A stretch of DNA of 22,758 bases from positions 1 to 22,758 of the forward strand of contig CAZMLU010000028.1 in the NCBI GenBank assembly GCA_964567295.1, in the 5' to 3' direction. Below, piece after piece: positions 8,651-15,711 of this stretch. Under the pieces are notes generated by a model, which had not been told where the DNA came from, searched no databases, and saw only the letters and a list, made by a program, of their open reading frames with translations. This DNA comes from SLJK01 sp964567295 (GTDB taxonomy: Bacteria > Bacillota > Dethiobacteria > DTU022 > UBA8154). The translations under genes were made by a program, and so were the position numbers. Each line of letters starts with the position of its first letter. Within the stretch, counting starts at the first letter, position 1.

Positions 8651-10096
8651 TCAAAAGAAAGGCAAACCTAACGCCGCTCTCCAGAAATCTCTCTTCACGT
8701 AGGAAGTCCCTTCCTCCAAAAGAAAACTGCTGGATTGCTTCTCCCCTTCAAAGTTTTCCCAGGTAATATCCCGGGTACGTATATTGATATCGTAGCGGCG
8801 CCCCTCCCATGTAAAATAGTAAAGCCAGGGCTCACCACCCTGGTTGATATTCCTACCTGTGCTTAAAAGTGAAGCCCGCAGCGGATAATAGAGGCTTCCT
8901 TCATATTGCAGGGGGACAGCAGTGCTTCCATCTATTTCTTTCATTTCTCGCAATGTTGCTCCGGTAAACGAAGAGCCATTCTTCAGACCCGTTTTGTGAA
9001 GCAAAAGGTTAAGTGCTCTTTCCACCTGCTCTTCTTCATCATCCACCAGGAAATGAGGCTCGACTCCATCGCCTTCGATGTAGTTGCCGCGGGGAGAAAT
9101 AAATTCAGCGGTGGTAAGCCTTAGAAAGCCTCCCGCATCCAGCGGAAAAAAAGTTTGGATAGTGCCCTTTCCGAAAGTGGGCTTACCCACCAGCACCCCC
9201 CTGGCATTATCTTTCAGGGCTGCAGCCATTAATTCCGCTGCACTGGCAGTCCCTTTATCGCTCAAGAGCACCACGGGAAAATCATATCCCGGCTCTTTCT
9301 CAATGCCGATCTCCGACCAACCGCTCATTCTATCCTTGACCTGGAGTAGATCGCCCTCCGTAAAAAGGGCCGTTATCTCCAGGGTTTCGTCCACATAGCC
9401 CCCGCTATTGGCCCGCAGATCTATGATCAGGCCCTTTAGTCCCTGCTCTTCCAGTTCCTGCAGTATAGCCTCTACTTCCTCACTCGCTCCCTGTCCGAAA
9501 CTATAAATATTCATCCTGGCTATACCCTCCTCCAGCAGGGTATAATCAGCCATAGGGAACTTTATCCTTTCCCGGGTGAGCCGGAAGGTCCGCAGCTCCT
9601 CATCCCGCCAAACGGTGAGGTAGACATCTGTTCCGGCCTCCCCGCTGATAAGAGCCGAAACCTCCTCCAGCGGTAATCCCCTCACCAGACTCCTGTCCAC
9701 AGCGACAATCACGTCACCGCTTTTCAGCCCTGCCCGGTGGGCAGGGGAATCGGGAAGGGTAGAGACTACAATGACCTCTTCCTCTTTTAGCTCCAGGTAG
9801 ACACCTACCCCTTGAACAGAGCGGCCTAATCCTTCATCAATACCTTGGAACTGCTCTTCGGAGAGATATGCTGAATAGGGGTCGGTCAATATTTTTTCCA
9901 GTTCTTGCAACGAACCGAGAGGTCTGAACTCATCTTCCGGCGCATAGAGATAGTAATGCTCTATATAATCTTCTATCTCCCGCAAAAGTGTGTCCTGGTC
10001 AACGGCCCGAACCGCAGAGGAACCACATAAGAACACTGCTGCGGCTAAAAACACCACAAGAACAGTAAAGATTCCTATTTTTCCAGGCAGGCGCAA
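8651..10096 (-). CDS. CtpA-like S41 family carboxyl-terminal processing protease
   Basis: The 481-residue extracytoplasmic protease has an N-terminal signal/anchor (about residues 7-30). An N-terminal helical part contains TDPYSAYLS. The PDZ domain spans about 90-175, with GVGVYLELKEEEVIV, SPAHRAGLKSGDVIVAVD. The S41 core has RANSGGYVDETLE, KGTASAAELMAAAL with catalytic Ser285, and FGKGTIQ with Lys310 and Gln314. About 100 residues follow the usual CtpA end. They contain YYPLRASL and GTSYVKRDFWRAALGL, which resemble the CuAO-N stalk pattern of the next protein. The start is TTG at 10096 with AGAGGGA about 8 bases upstream. The stop lies 17 bases before the TTG of the cohesin-type gene. CtpA proteases trim or degrade envelope proteins; the target here is not known. 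Confidence 0.92.
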   Translation of the reverse strand: MRLPGKIGIFTVLVVFLAAAVFLCGSSAVRAVDQDTLLREIEDYIEHYYLYAPEDEFRPLGSLQELEKILTDPYSAYLSEEQFQGIDEGLGRSVQGVGVYLELKEEEVIVVSTLPDSPAHRAGLKSGDVIVAVDRSLVRGLPLEEVSALISGEAGTDVYLTVWRDEELRTFRLTRERIKFPMADYTLLEEGIARMNIYSFGQGASEEVEAILQELEEQGLKGLIIDLRANSGGYVDETLEITALFTEGDLLQVKDRMSGWSEIGIEKEPGYDFPVVLLSDKGTASAAELMAAALKDNARGVLVGKPTFGKGTIQTFFPLDAGGFLRLTTAEFISPRGNYIEGDGVEPHFLVDDEEEQVERALNLLLHKTGLKNGSSFTGATLREMKEIDGSTAVPLQYEGSLYYPLRASLLSTGRNINQGGEPWLYYFTWEGRRYDINIRTRDITWENFEGEKQSSSFLLEEGTSYVKRDFWRAALGLPFF

Positions 10097-10168
10097 AGTC
10101 TCACATCCCTCTCTGTACGGGAGGGACCGGTGAAAGCCCCTCTGTTATGTTAGAGCTACATCCGAAGC

Positions 10169-10435
10169 TTACTTGACGGTTACATCTTCCACTCCCGGTT
10201 TCCACTCTATCTCCACTTCAAACTCGTGTTTATTTTTCTTGGTTTTATATTTCACTTCCAGCTCCACGAGTCCTGAAGGAGCAATACTAAACTCCTGTTC
10301 TCCCTGCTGGAGGTTAAAAGAGCCTTCTTTAAGCAACTTTTCGCCTATGTTTATCAAAAATTGGCCAATCTCCTCCACACTGCTCGGCTTTTCACTGTAA
10401 AAATGAACTATTTCGTCAGATTTTGGTGAAGTCAT
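10169..10435 (-). CDS. Amphi-Trp domain-containing small protein
   Basis: The 88-residue protein ends with the alternating beta pattern of the amphi-Trp family (LVELEVKYKTKKNKHEFEVEIEW). Before it is a helical stretch, SVEEIGQFLINIGEKLLKEG. The family is small, widespread in bacteria and archaea, and has no established function. The ATG at 10435 has AAGGAGG 7 bases upstream. It is the first gene of the six-gene minus-strand block, and the gap to ctpA is 72 bases. That gap includes a small hairpin (TCCCTC pairing with GAGGGA near 10107-10127) overlapping the ctpA ribosome binding region, which might damp ctpA translation. Assignment to the family rests on sequence pattern memory and is fairly confident. 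Confidence 0.75.
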   Translation of the reverse strand: MTSPKSDEIVHFYSEKPSSVEEIGQFLINIGEKLLKEGSFNLQQGEQEFSIAPSGLVELEVKYKTKKNKHEFEVEIEWKPGVEDVTVK

Positions 10436-10473
10436 CTTGATGCCTCCTTATTGCGTATTATCTTATTACTGAT

Positions 10474-10501
10474 ATTATAGCATAAAATTATGACTCCTCA
10501 A
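10474..10501 (-). promoter_or_regulatory. Extended -10 promoter for the amphi-Trp/ctpA/galU/ugd block
   Basis: On the minus strand the -10 box is a perfect TATAAT (10474-10479) preceded by TATGC, an extended -10. A weaker -35 TTGAGG (10496-10501) lies 16 bases away. The start point would fall near 10467, about 30 bases before the ATG at 10435. No equally good promoter was seen inside the six-gene block, which supports cotranscription. Confidence 0.7.
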
Positions 10502-10653
10502 ACATTCCGCAATATTTTCTGTAATAACTTTTTCCTGGCCGGCACAAGAGCTTAACGCTCCCCTTTCCTTTTTTATTCTCCATTTTCCGGGCAGGAAATC
10601 CAAATACAGAAAGCGAATAAAAGCAAAGAAACCTGCAGAAAGAAGGGAATGCT

Positions 10654-12507
10654 TTGGCAGTTCTGCTCACCGTAGACCTCCAGAAAAAAGAGATACATAA
10701 AGAGAATATTACGGAACTCCAACGGGATTACCTGGGAGGCCTGGGGGTAAACACCAGGCTGGCCCTGGACCTTATACCGGCAGGATGCCCGCCCCTGGGG
10801 GAGGAAAACGTGCTGCTCTTCGGGGTAGGTTCCCTGGTGGGGAGCAATCTTCCCACAGCCTGCCGCACGGATGCTACCTCCAAATCACCCTTAAGTGGCC
10901 GCTTCGGCAGTGCCAATTCCGGTGGAGGATGGGGAATTAAGCTTGCCCGGGCCGGCTATCAGCACCTGGCTTTAAAAGGCAGGGCGGAACACACCCTTCT
11001 ACTGTGCATTGATGACGAGCGTGTTTCTTTGGAAGAGGCCTCCCATCTCAAGGGCAAAGATACCCGTTTTACGACAGATTGGGTGCACCAAAACCGGGGT
11101 AAGGATTTTGAGGTGGCATGCATCGGACCGGCCGGTGAAAACCTGGTAACCTTCGCCAGCATCCAAAACAATTACCACGGTTCCTGGGGCCGCACCGGAC
11201 TGGGAGCGGTCATGGGAAGCAAAAATATAAAGGCCATCGCCGTCAAGGGCAGCGGTCGCGTAGCTGCATTCCATGATGTCAGCCCGGAAGCTATAAAGGC
11301 TATAAGAAAAGAAGCGCTCCAAAAGGTAAAGGAAGATTCCAGCTTTGGCTGGACCCAAAAATACGGCAGTATGATCGTCTCCACCCCATTTAACAAGCTG
11401 GGAGCACTTCCGGGGCGCAACTTTACCAGGGGCTTCCTGCCGGGCTGGGAAAAAACCAGGGGTAGAAAAACCTTCCTGCAGAACTTCAAGGAAAGGAACC
11501 TGGCCTGCCCATCCTGTCCCCTGGCCTGCTCACACTGGTCCAGTGTAAAAGAAGGTCCCTTTAAAGGATTTGAATTCAAGGGCCCGGAGGTTAGCCATGT
11601 GCTTGAATTTGGAGCCAGGCTCGACCTGCAGACCATCCCGGAGATCATGAAATGCGTGGAGCTGTGCAACAACCTGGGGATGGACGTCATCTCCACCGCG
11701 GCGTTGACCGCCTTTTTGATCGAATGTCATGAAAAAGGGCTCGTAGCGGAGGAAGAAATAGGCTTTACCCCTGCCTGGGGAGATTTGGAAAGCATCTCCA
11801 AAATCATTCAACTGATAGCTTACCGCCAAAAAATTGGCAGCATACTTGCCGAAGGGGTGAAATCTGCGGCAGCCAAAATTAAGGGGAGCCAGGAGGCCGA
11901 CCTGCAGGTTAAAGGTCTTGAACTTACCTGTAGGGACCCCCGCTTTAAGCCCGATGTATGGGCCATGGGCTACCTTACCAATACCAGGGGAGGAGACCAC
12001 CTGCGGGCCCGTTCCCCCGCAGAGATGCTAAGTGCCGGCCTTATCGATTTCCGCACCGAAGAACTGGGACTGAATCCGGAAGAAATAGAAAATCTCGATA
12101 TGCCACCGGCCCTCAAGAAAGAGATTTTCGGAGATCCACCGGCTGGAATAGACATTCCGCAAATGATGAAATATGCCGAGGAACTCATCACCATCATCAA
12201 TTCCACAGGGCTCTGCATCAGGCCCCCCGTGCTACGCACCCTGGGACCGGTCTTTTTCGCACGGGCACTGAACAGTGCCCTCGGTTCAAATTATAGCGCG
12301 GAGACCCTTCTGCAGGCAGCAGAAAAAATATGGGACCTGCAGCACCGCTTCAACGTGCGTGAAGGGGAAACGAAAAGTGAATACCGCTTTCCCCGTCGCT
12401 TTTACATGGAAGAGCTTCCCGGTGAGGGCACCAACATCCATCCACCCCTTTTCACCGAAGACGTGGAAGGTATCGTGGAAAGTTATTTTGCCCTCCGTAA
12501 GTGGTAG
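10654..12507 (+). CDS. aor: Aldehyde ferredoxin oxidoreductase (tungsten/molybdenum pterin)
   Basis: The enzyme oxidises aldehydes to acids, or reduces acids, using ferredoxin. The 617-residue length is standard. Domain 1 carries the pterin-binding region with YLGGLGVNTRLALDL, RFGSANSGGGWGIKLARAGY and GRTGLGAVMGSKNIKAIAVKG. The [4Fe-4S] ligands are CPSCPLAC (Cys285, Cys288, Cys292) plus Cys521 in STGLC, the same spacing as in the Pyrococcus enzyme. The start is TTG at 10654 with AAGGGA upstream. No MoaD/ThiS-like carrier, ferredoxin or cofactor gene is next to it, so electron partners must be encoded elsewhere. The last ~17 codons are duplicated in tandem just after the stop (see the repeat at 12457-12559). 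Substrate range cannot be told from sequence. Confidence 0.95.
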   Translation: MAVLLTVDLQKKEIHKENITELQRDYLGGLGVNTRLALDLIPAGCPPLGEENVLLFGVGSLVGSNLPTACRTDATSKSPLSGRFGSANSGGGWGIKLARAGYQHLALKGRAEHTLLLCIDDERVSLEEASHLKGKDTRFTTDWVHQNRGKDFEVACIGPAGENLVTFASIQNNYHGSWGRTGLGAVMGSKNIKAIAVKGSGRVAAFHDVSPEAIKAIRKEALQKVKEDSSFGWTQKYGSMIVSTPFNKLGALPGRNFTRGFLPGWEKTRGRKTFLQNFKERNLACPSCPLACSHWSSVKEGPFKGFEFKGPEVSHVLEFGARLDLQTIPEIMKCVELCNNLGMDVISTAALTAFLIECHEKGLVAEEEIGFTPAWGDLESISKIIQLIAYRQKIGSILAEGVKSAAAKIKGSQEADLQVKGLELTCRDPRFKPDVWAMGYLTNTRGGDHLRARSPAEMLSAGLIDFRTEELGLNPEEIENLDMPPALKKEIFGDPPAGIDIPQMMKYAEELITIINSTGLCIRPPVLRTLGPVFFARALNSALGSNYSAETLLQAAEKIWDLQHRFNVREGETKSEYRFPRRFYMEELPGEGTNIHPPLFTEDVEGIVESYFALRKW

Positions 12508-12559
12508 GGAAGAGGGAAGGTATCTTGGAAAGTTGTTTTGCCCTCCGTAAATGGCAGGG
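12457..12559 (+). repeat. Tandem duplication of the AOR gene 3' end, running into the assembly gap
   Basis: Unit 1 (12457-12508) spans the last codons and stop of the AOR gene. Unit 2 (12509-12559 and perhaps further) repeats it immediately with a 2-base deletion near its start and four substitutions over the aligned 45 bases. The substitutions turn GTG to TTG, TAT to TGT, AAG to AAA, and the stop TAG to CAG. Unit 2 begins directly where unit 1 ends and stops at the first N. Confidence 0.85.
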
Positions 12560-12659
12560 NNNNNNNNNNNNNNNNNNNNNNNNNNNNNNNNNNNNNNNNN
12601 NNNNNNNNNNNNNNNNNNNNNNNNNNNNNNNNNNNNNNNNNNNNNNNNNNNNNNNNNNN
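12560..12659. other. Assembly gap of exactly 100 N
   Basis: One hundred N bases lie between the tandem repeat and the region upstream of the B3/B4 gene. A round 100 is commonly used for a gap of unknown size, so the real distance and content are unknown. Open reading frames that cross it are meaningless. Confidence 0.99.
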
Positions 12660-12672
12660 AGGGCACGGGTGT

Positions 12673-12678
12673 TATAAT
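12673..12678 (+). promoter_or_regulatory. Possible -10 box for the B3/B4 gene
   Basis: A perfect TATAAT lies about 80 bases before the ATG at 12755. The matching -35 would fall at about 12650-12655, inside the N gap, so the promoter cannot be confirmed. Confidence 0.35.
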
Positions 12679-12754
12679 TCTATTTGTAAGGACTGCAGGT
12701 GCGCCCGTGAAAACCGGCCGGCGAACCTGCCAATAATAAGAGGAGGCCTGAAAG

Positions 12755-13456
12755 ATGCGTTTTATACTAAGCCCGGAGCTAATGGAAAAGTTCCCCGATT
12801 TCTGTGTGGCAGTGGTGGTGGCCGAAGGAATAGATAACCAGGTCAATGTTCCAGCCATCGAAGAGCTGCTCCGGGAATCCGTGGAAAAGGCCCACCAGCT
12901 CCTTAAAGACAGTAACATCAAAGAACTACCGGAGATCGCCGCCTGGAGGGACGCATTTACCAGTTTGGGAATTAACCCTAACAAATTCCCCTCCTCCATC
13001 GAAGCGCTCCTGAAAAGAATCTCTAAAAAACCCCATTTCCCCAGTATAAATAATATAGTGAACCTGGCCAACGCCGTGGCCGTCACCGACATGGTGCCCA
13101 TGGGCGCCCACGACCTTGATAAAATGCAGAGCAATATTCAAATCCGTTTCAGCAGCCAGGGGGACCGTTTTACCCCCTTTGGCAGCGATATGGAAGAAGA
13201 AGTCCCACCGGGCGAACCGGTTTATGCCGATGATTTGGAAGTCAGAACCCGGCTGTGGGTCTGGCGACAGGGAGAAAAAGCCAAGTGTACCGAGGAATCG
13301 ACGCGGGTCTTTTTCCCCATCGACGGGTTCAAAGGCGCGACAGAAGATAACGTCATCTCCGCCAGGGACCGGCTGCTAGAACTGCTATCCTCCTTCTTTA
13401 ACTGCCGGTGCCAAAGCTACCGGGTTGATAAAGACTCTCCCCAGGCCGACATGTAG
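12755..13456 (+). CDS. Free-standing B3/B4 (PheT-like tRNA-binding/editing) domain protein
   Basis: The 233-residue protein matches the B3/B4 domain found inside the beta subunit of phenylalanyl-tRNA synthetase. Characteristic stretches are IAAWRDAFTSLGINPNKF, SSIEALLKRI, PSINNIVNLANAVAV and MVPMGAHDLDK. In PheT this domain edits mischarged Tyr-tRNA; stand-alone versions are common in Firmicutes, and their substrate is largely unproven. The sequence has no synthetase catalytic core. The ATG at 12755 has GAGGAGG 8 bases upstream. It lies downstream of the AOR gene across the gap and upstream of a HAD hydrolase, with a large hairpin directly after its stop. Domain assignment is firm; an editing or amino-acid-related role is inference. 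Confidence 0.85.
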   Translation: MRFILSPELMEKFPDFCVAVVVAEGIDNQVNVPAIEELLRESVEKAHQLLKDSNIKELPEIAAWRDAFTSLGINPNKFPSSIEALLKRISKKPHFPSINNIVNLANAVAVTDMVPMGAHDLDKMQSNIQIRFSSQGDRFTPFGSDMEEEVPPGEPVYADDLEVRTRLWVWRQGEKAKCTEESTRVFFPIDGFKGATEDNVISARDRLLELLSSFFNCRCQSYRVDKDSPQADM

Positions 13457-13457
13457 T

Positions 13458-13514
13458 TGTCTAGGGGACGGGGTTGTTGACAACTTTGTTGTCAACAACC
13501 CCGTCCCCTAGACA
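13458..13514. repeat. Perfect 26-bp inverted repeat with 5-base loop
   Basis: The left arm (13458-13483) is the exact reverse complement of the right arm (13489-13514) around the loop CTTTG. It begins one base after the B3/B4 stop codon, and TTTTAATTATTT follows on the plus strand. It could end transcription of the B3/B4 gene. Its length, perfection and its G/C-rich core next to TTGTTGACAA are more like a REP/MITE-type dispersed element than an ordinary terminator. Only one copy is in this window. Confidence 0.95.
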
Positions 13515-13547
13515 TTTTAATTATTTCAGATCCGGGAGGTAATAATA

Positions 13548-14204
13548 ATGGTAAAACTTTTGACTCTGGACTGGGAAGGTACGCTGGTAAATTTTCAGTG
13601 GAACCTGGTAGAGGCGGTGGAAGAGGTCCACCAAATCCTGGCCAGGAACAAGAAGGTTCCGCGCCAGGCGCTGCAGGAAAAAGATTATGCCCTTTTATAC
13701 AACCTGCTGCAGGAAAAAAAGGAAGAGTGGGAATTGGAGGAGGAGCTTTTTCTGCTCATGGACCAGATCTATGACCGCTACGACCTGGATGCGGCCTCCC
13801 GCTGGCAGCCCAAGCCCGGCCTGGAAGAGGCCATAGAAAAGCTCGAGGGTTATCACAAAGCCCTCGTCACCAACGTGGGCAGAAAAGGCCTGGAAAAGGT
13901 GCTGCCCCGGTTTGGGCTTCAGGATCAATTCGGCCTGATCCTGACCCGCAATGAGGTGCGTTTTTTAAAACCTTCGGGGGAAGGTTTGATAAGGGCCATG
14001 GAATGGGCAGGTGCAACCCGAGAAGAAACCATCCATATCGGGGACAGCTTTTCCGACCTCTATGCCGCCCGGGAAACAGGTATCAAGATCGGGATCCTCC
14101 TGGGTGGGCAAAACGCTCCGGAAGAGCTCAGGCGAGAACAACCTGACCTGATCCTGGAAAGGCTGACCGAATTACCGTCAGCCCTGGCCCGGATTACTTC
14201 CTAA
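13548..14204 (+). CDS. HAD superfamily hydrolase with altered motif I
   Basis: The 218-residue protein has a HAD core with a helical cap at about residues 15-90. Motif I is LLTLDWEGTLV, motif II ALVTNVG, motif III Lys in RFLKPSGEG, and motif IV HIGDSFSDLYAARETG. It resembles the phosphoglycolate phosphatase-like subfamily IA. In motif I the nucleophile Asp8 is kept, but the usual second Asp, the general acid/base of phosphatases, is Glu10; the codon is GAA and reads clearly. Activity or substrate may therefore differ. The ATG at 13548 has GGGAGGT 7 bases upstream. It follows the B3/B4 gene after the 57-base palindrome, which may separate the two transcripts. The natural substrate is unknown. 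Confidence 0.88.
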   Translation: MVKLLTLDWEGTLVNFQWNLVEAVEEVHQILARNKKVPRQALQEKDYALLYNLLQEKKEEWELEEELFLLMDQIYDRYDLDAASRWQPKPGLEEAIEKLEGYHKALVTNVGRKGLEKVLPRFGLQDQFGLILTRNEVRFLKPSGEGLIRAMEWAGATREETIHIGDSFSDLYAARETGIKIGILLGGQNAPEELRREQPDLILERLTELPSALARITS

Positions 14205-14261
14205 CCGGCACGGTTGAAAAACCGGGTTTAGAGGTAAAGCTGCAGCAGGGGAAAGTTGGGT

Positions 14262-15137
14262 TTAACCCTTCTGTGCCCCTAAAAAGTCATATACCATCTC
14301 CCGGAACGACTCCTGCAAGCGCAGGGTGACAGGTCCTGCCTTTCCTTTTCCAACAGTTTTTCCGTCAAGGTCGGTGACGGGTGTCACCTCGTCGACGGTA
14401 TTGGTGATAAAGATCTCTTCAGCACTCTGCAGCAGCGCCAAAGAGGGGTAGCTCAGCTCAACTTCTATGCCTTGCTCCTGCGCCAGTTTTAGAACAGCTC
14501 CCCGGGATATACCGGCCAGGATCTTTTTTCCTAGCGGAGCTGTAAAAACCGTGCCTTCACTGACACAAAATACGTTGCTGGAAGCACACTCACTGACGCC
14601 CTCGCTGCCGACAAAAATAGCCTCATAAGCTCCCTCGCTACGGGCCTTCTCCTTGGCCAGCACATTGGGGAGGAGATTTATACATTTAATGTCACAGTTG
14701 TCCCAGCGTTCATCGGGAAGGGAAATTGCCTTTACCCCGTTTTTTCTCTCCAGGACTTCTTTTTCATCAATCTCGTATACCTTCATCATTACTGTGGGCG
14801 AGATGGATGAAGGGAAATGATGCACCCTGGGTGCTATACCCCTGGTCACCTGTAGATACAAAATGGCATCCCGGGCTTTGCTTTTTTGGACCAGGTTATT
14901 ACAAATATCACCTATTTCTCCCCCTGAATAAGGTAAGGGAAGAGCTATCCTGGAGGCACTCCGTTCCAGGCGTAAAAGATGTTCTTCGATCTCAAAAAGA
15001 TTGCCCTTGTAACATCTCATCACTTCGTAGACACCGTCGCCGAAAATAAAACCCCTGTCTTCGATAGAGACCAGGGCCTCTTCGCTTTTGCAGTATTTTC
15101 CGTTTAAAAAGACATTCTCGGCCATAGTTTCTAACAC
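14262..15137 (-). CDS. dat: D-amino-acid (D-alanine) aminotransferase, class IV PLP enzyme
   Basis: This enzyme exchanges the amino group between D-alanine and 2-oxoglutarate to give D-glutamate and pyruvate, feeding peptidoglycan synthesis. The 291 residues follow Bacillus D-AAT, with EDRGFIFGDGVYEV, LYLQVTRGIAPRVHHFP, CDIKCINLLPNVLAK (PLP Lys151), ECASSNVFCV and ITNTVDEVTPV. Arg104 and His106 in APRVHHF correspond to the carboxylate-binding pair of D-AAT. This favours D-AAT over the branched-chain (IlvE) enzymes of the same fold. The GTG at 15137 has AAGGG 5 bases upstream; an ATG at 15125 is also possible. It is read alone on the minus strand, insulated from the upstream desulfoferrodoxin gene by a terminator. 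Confidence 0.88.
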   Translation of the reverse strand: MLETMAENVFLNGKYCKSEEALVSIEDRGFIFGDGVYEVMRCYKGNLFEIEEHLLRLERSASRIALPLPYSGGEIGDICNNLVQKSKARDAILYLQVTRGIAPRVHHFPSSISPTVMMKVYEIDEKEVLERKNGVKAISLPDERWDNCDIKCINLLPNVLAKEKARSEGAYEAIFVGSEGVSECASSNVFCVSEGTVFTAPLGKKILAGISRGAVLKLAQEQGIEVELSYPSLALLQSAEEIFITNTVDEVTPVTDLDGKTVGKGKAGPVTLRLQESFREMVYDFLGAQKG

Positions 15138-15204
15138 TCACACCCTTTACTTATTGTTATGCCGTATAGAATTCTTGCTGTTTAGAAAAAATCCTGCGCC
15201 CAAA

Positions 15205-15264
15205 TAAAAAAGATGCCATTTGCGCCCTCTCTTCCTGAAAATGGAAGTGAGGACGAAATGGCAC
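15205..15264 (-). terminator. Rho-independent terminator after the desulfoferrodoxin gene
   Basis: The arms TGCCATTT (15214-15221) and AAATGGCA (15256-15263) continue inward through CTCTTCC and GGAAGTGAG, with a few mismatches, to a TGAAAA loop. On the minus strand the hairpin is followed by a T-run (complement of 15205-15211). It lies 36 bases past the stop of the superoxide reductase gene. Confidence 0.85.
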
Positions 15265-15299
15265 CTTCCCCTGATACGGGTTTAGAATAACCTGGCTTA

Positions 15300-15674
15300 C
15301 TATTTTTTCCACAGCCCGTGAATATTGCAGTACTCACGTGCCTGGACCTGCTCCGCATCCGTCACAAAAATAGCCTCCGGGGTATCACCCGGCTTGAGCC
15401 ACTTACGACAAATCCGACCATCGAAGATAATCTCCACCCATTCGATATAATGCTTATCCTCCATGGGATGGGGGTCGCTGCCTACTTTAACCTTAAAGCC
15501 GTCGGAGGTTTTTTCCACCACCGGGACATGCTTCTCCTTAGAGGCATCTACTGTATTCTCGGCCTGCAGCTTCATCGGCGCTCCGCAGCAAACCAGCTCC
15601 CCCTGCCCCGTATGAAGCATCTCCACGATATTACCACAAATGTCGCACTTGTAAACCTGCATTAATTCAGTCAT
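15300..15674 (-). CDS. dfx: Desulfoferrodoxin (superoxide reductase)
   Basis: The enzyme reduces superoxide to peroxide without making oxygen, which suits anaerobes. The 124 residues hold an N-terminal desulforedoxin-type Fe(SCys)4 site (Cys10, Cys13, Cys29, Cys30). The C-terminal catalytic iron is bound by His49, His69, His75, Cys116 and His119. Glu47-Lys48 just before the first His form the conserved EKH motif. All ligands are present, so this is a complete two-iron (class I) enzyme. The ATG at 15674 has GGGAGGG 6 bases upstream. It lies 37 bases after rubrerythrin on the same strand, and a terminator follows. Electrons probably come from a rubredoxin encoded elsewhere. Confidence 0.97.
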   Translation of the reverse strand: MTELMQVYKCDICGNIVEMLHTGQGELVCCGAPMKLQAENTVDASKEKHVPVVEKTSDGFKVKVGSDPHPMEDKHYIEWVEIIFDGRICRKWLKPGDTPEAIFVTDAEQVQAREYCNIHGLWKK

Positions 15675-15711
15675 TTCTTTCCCTCCCTTTTAAGATTCCG
15701 ATTCGTTCCTT

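Noticed and set aside
10488..10670. 60-codon frame on the minus strand upstream of the amphi-Trp gene
   Set aside because: It covers the inferred promoter, has no recognisable domain and no clear ribosome binding site.
12286..13134. Open frame on the minus strand across the N gap
   Set aside because: It stays open only because N bases hide stops, and it overlaps the clearly coding AOR and B3/B4 genes.
14205..14261. Terminator between the HAD gene and dat
   Set aside because: Only a 5-bp stem (AACCG/CGGTT) followed by GAAAAA is seen, too weak to call.
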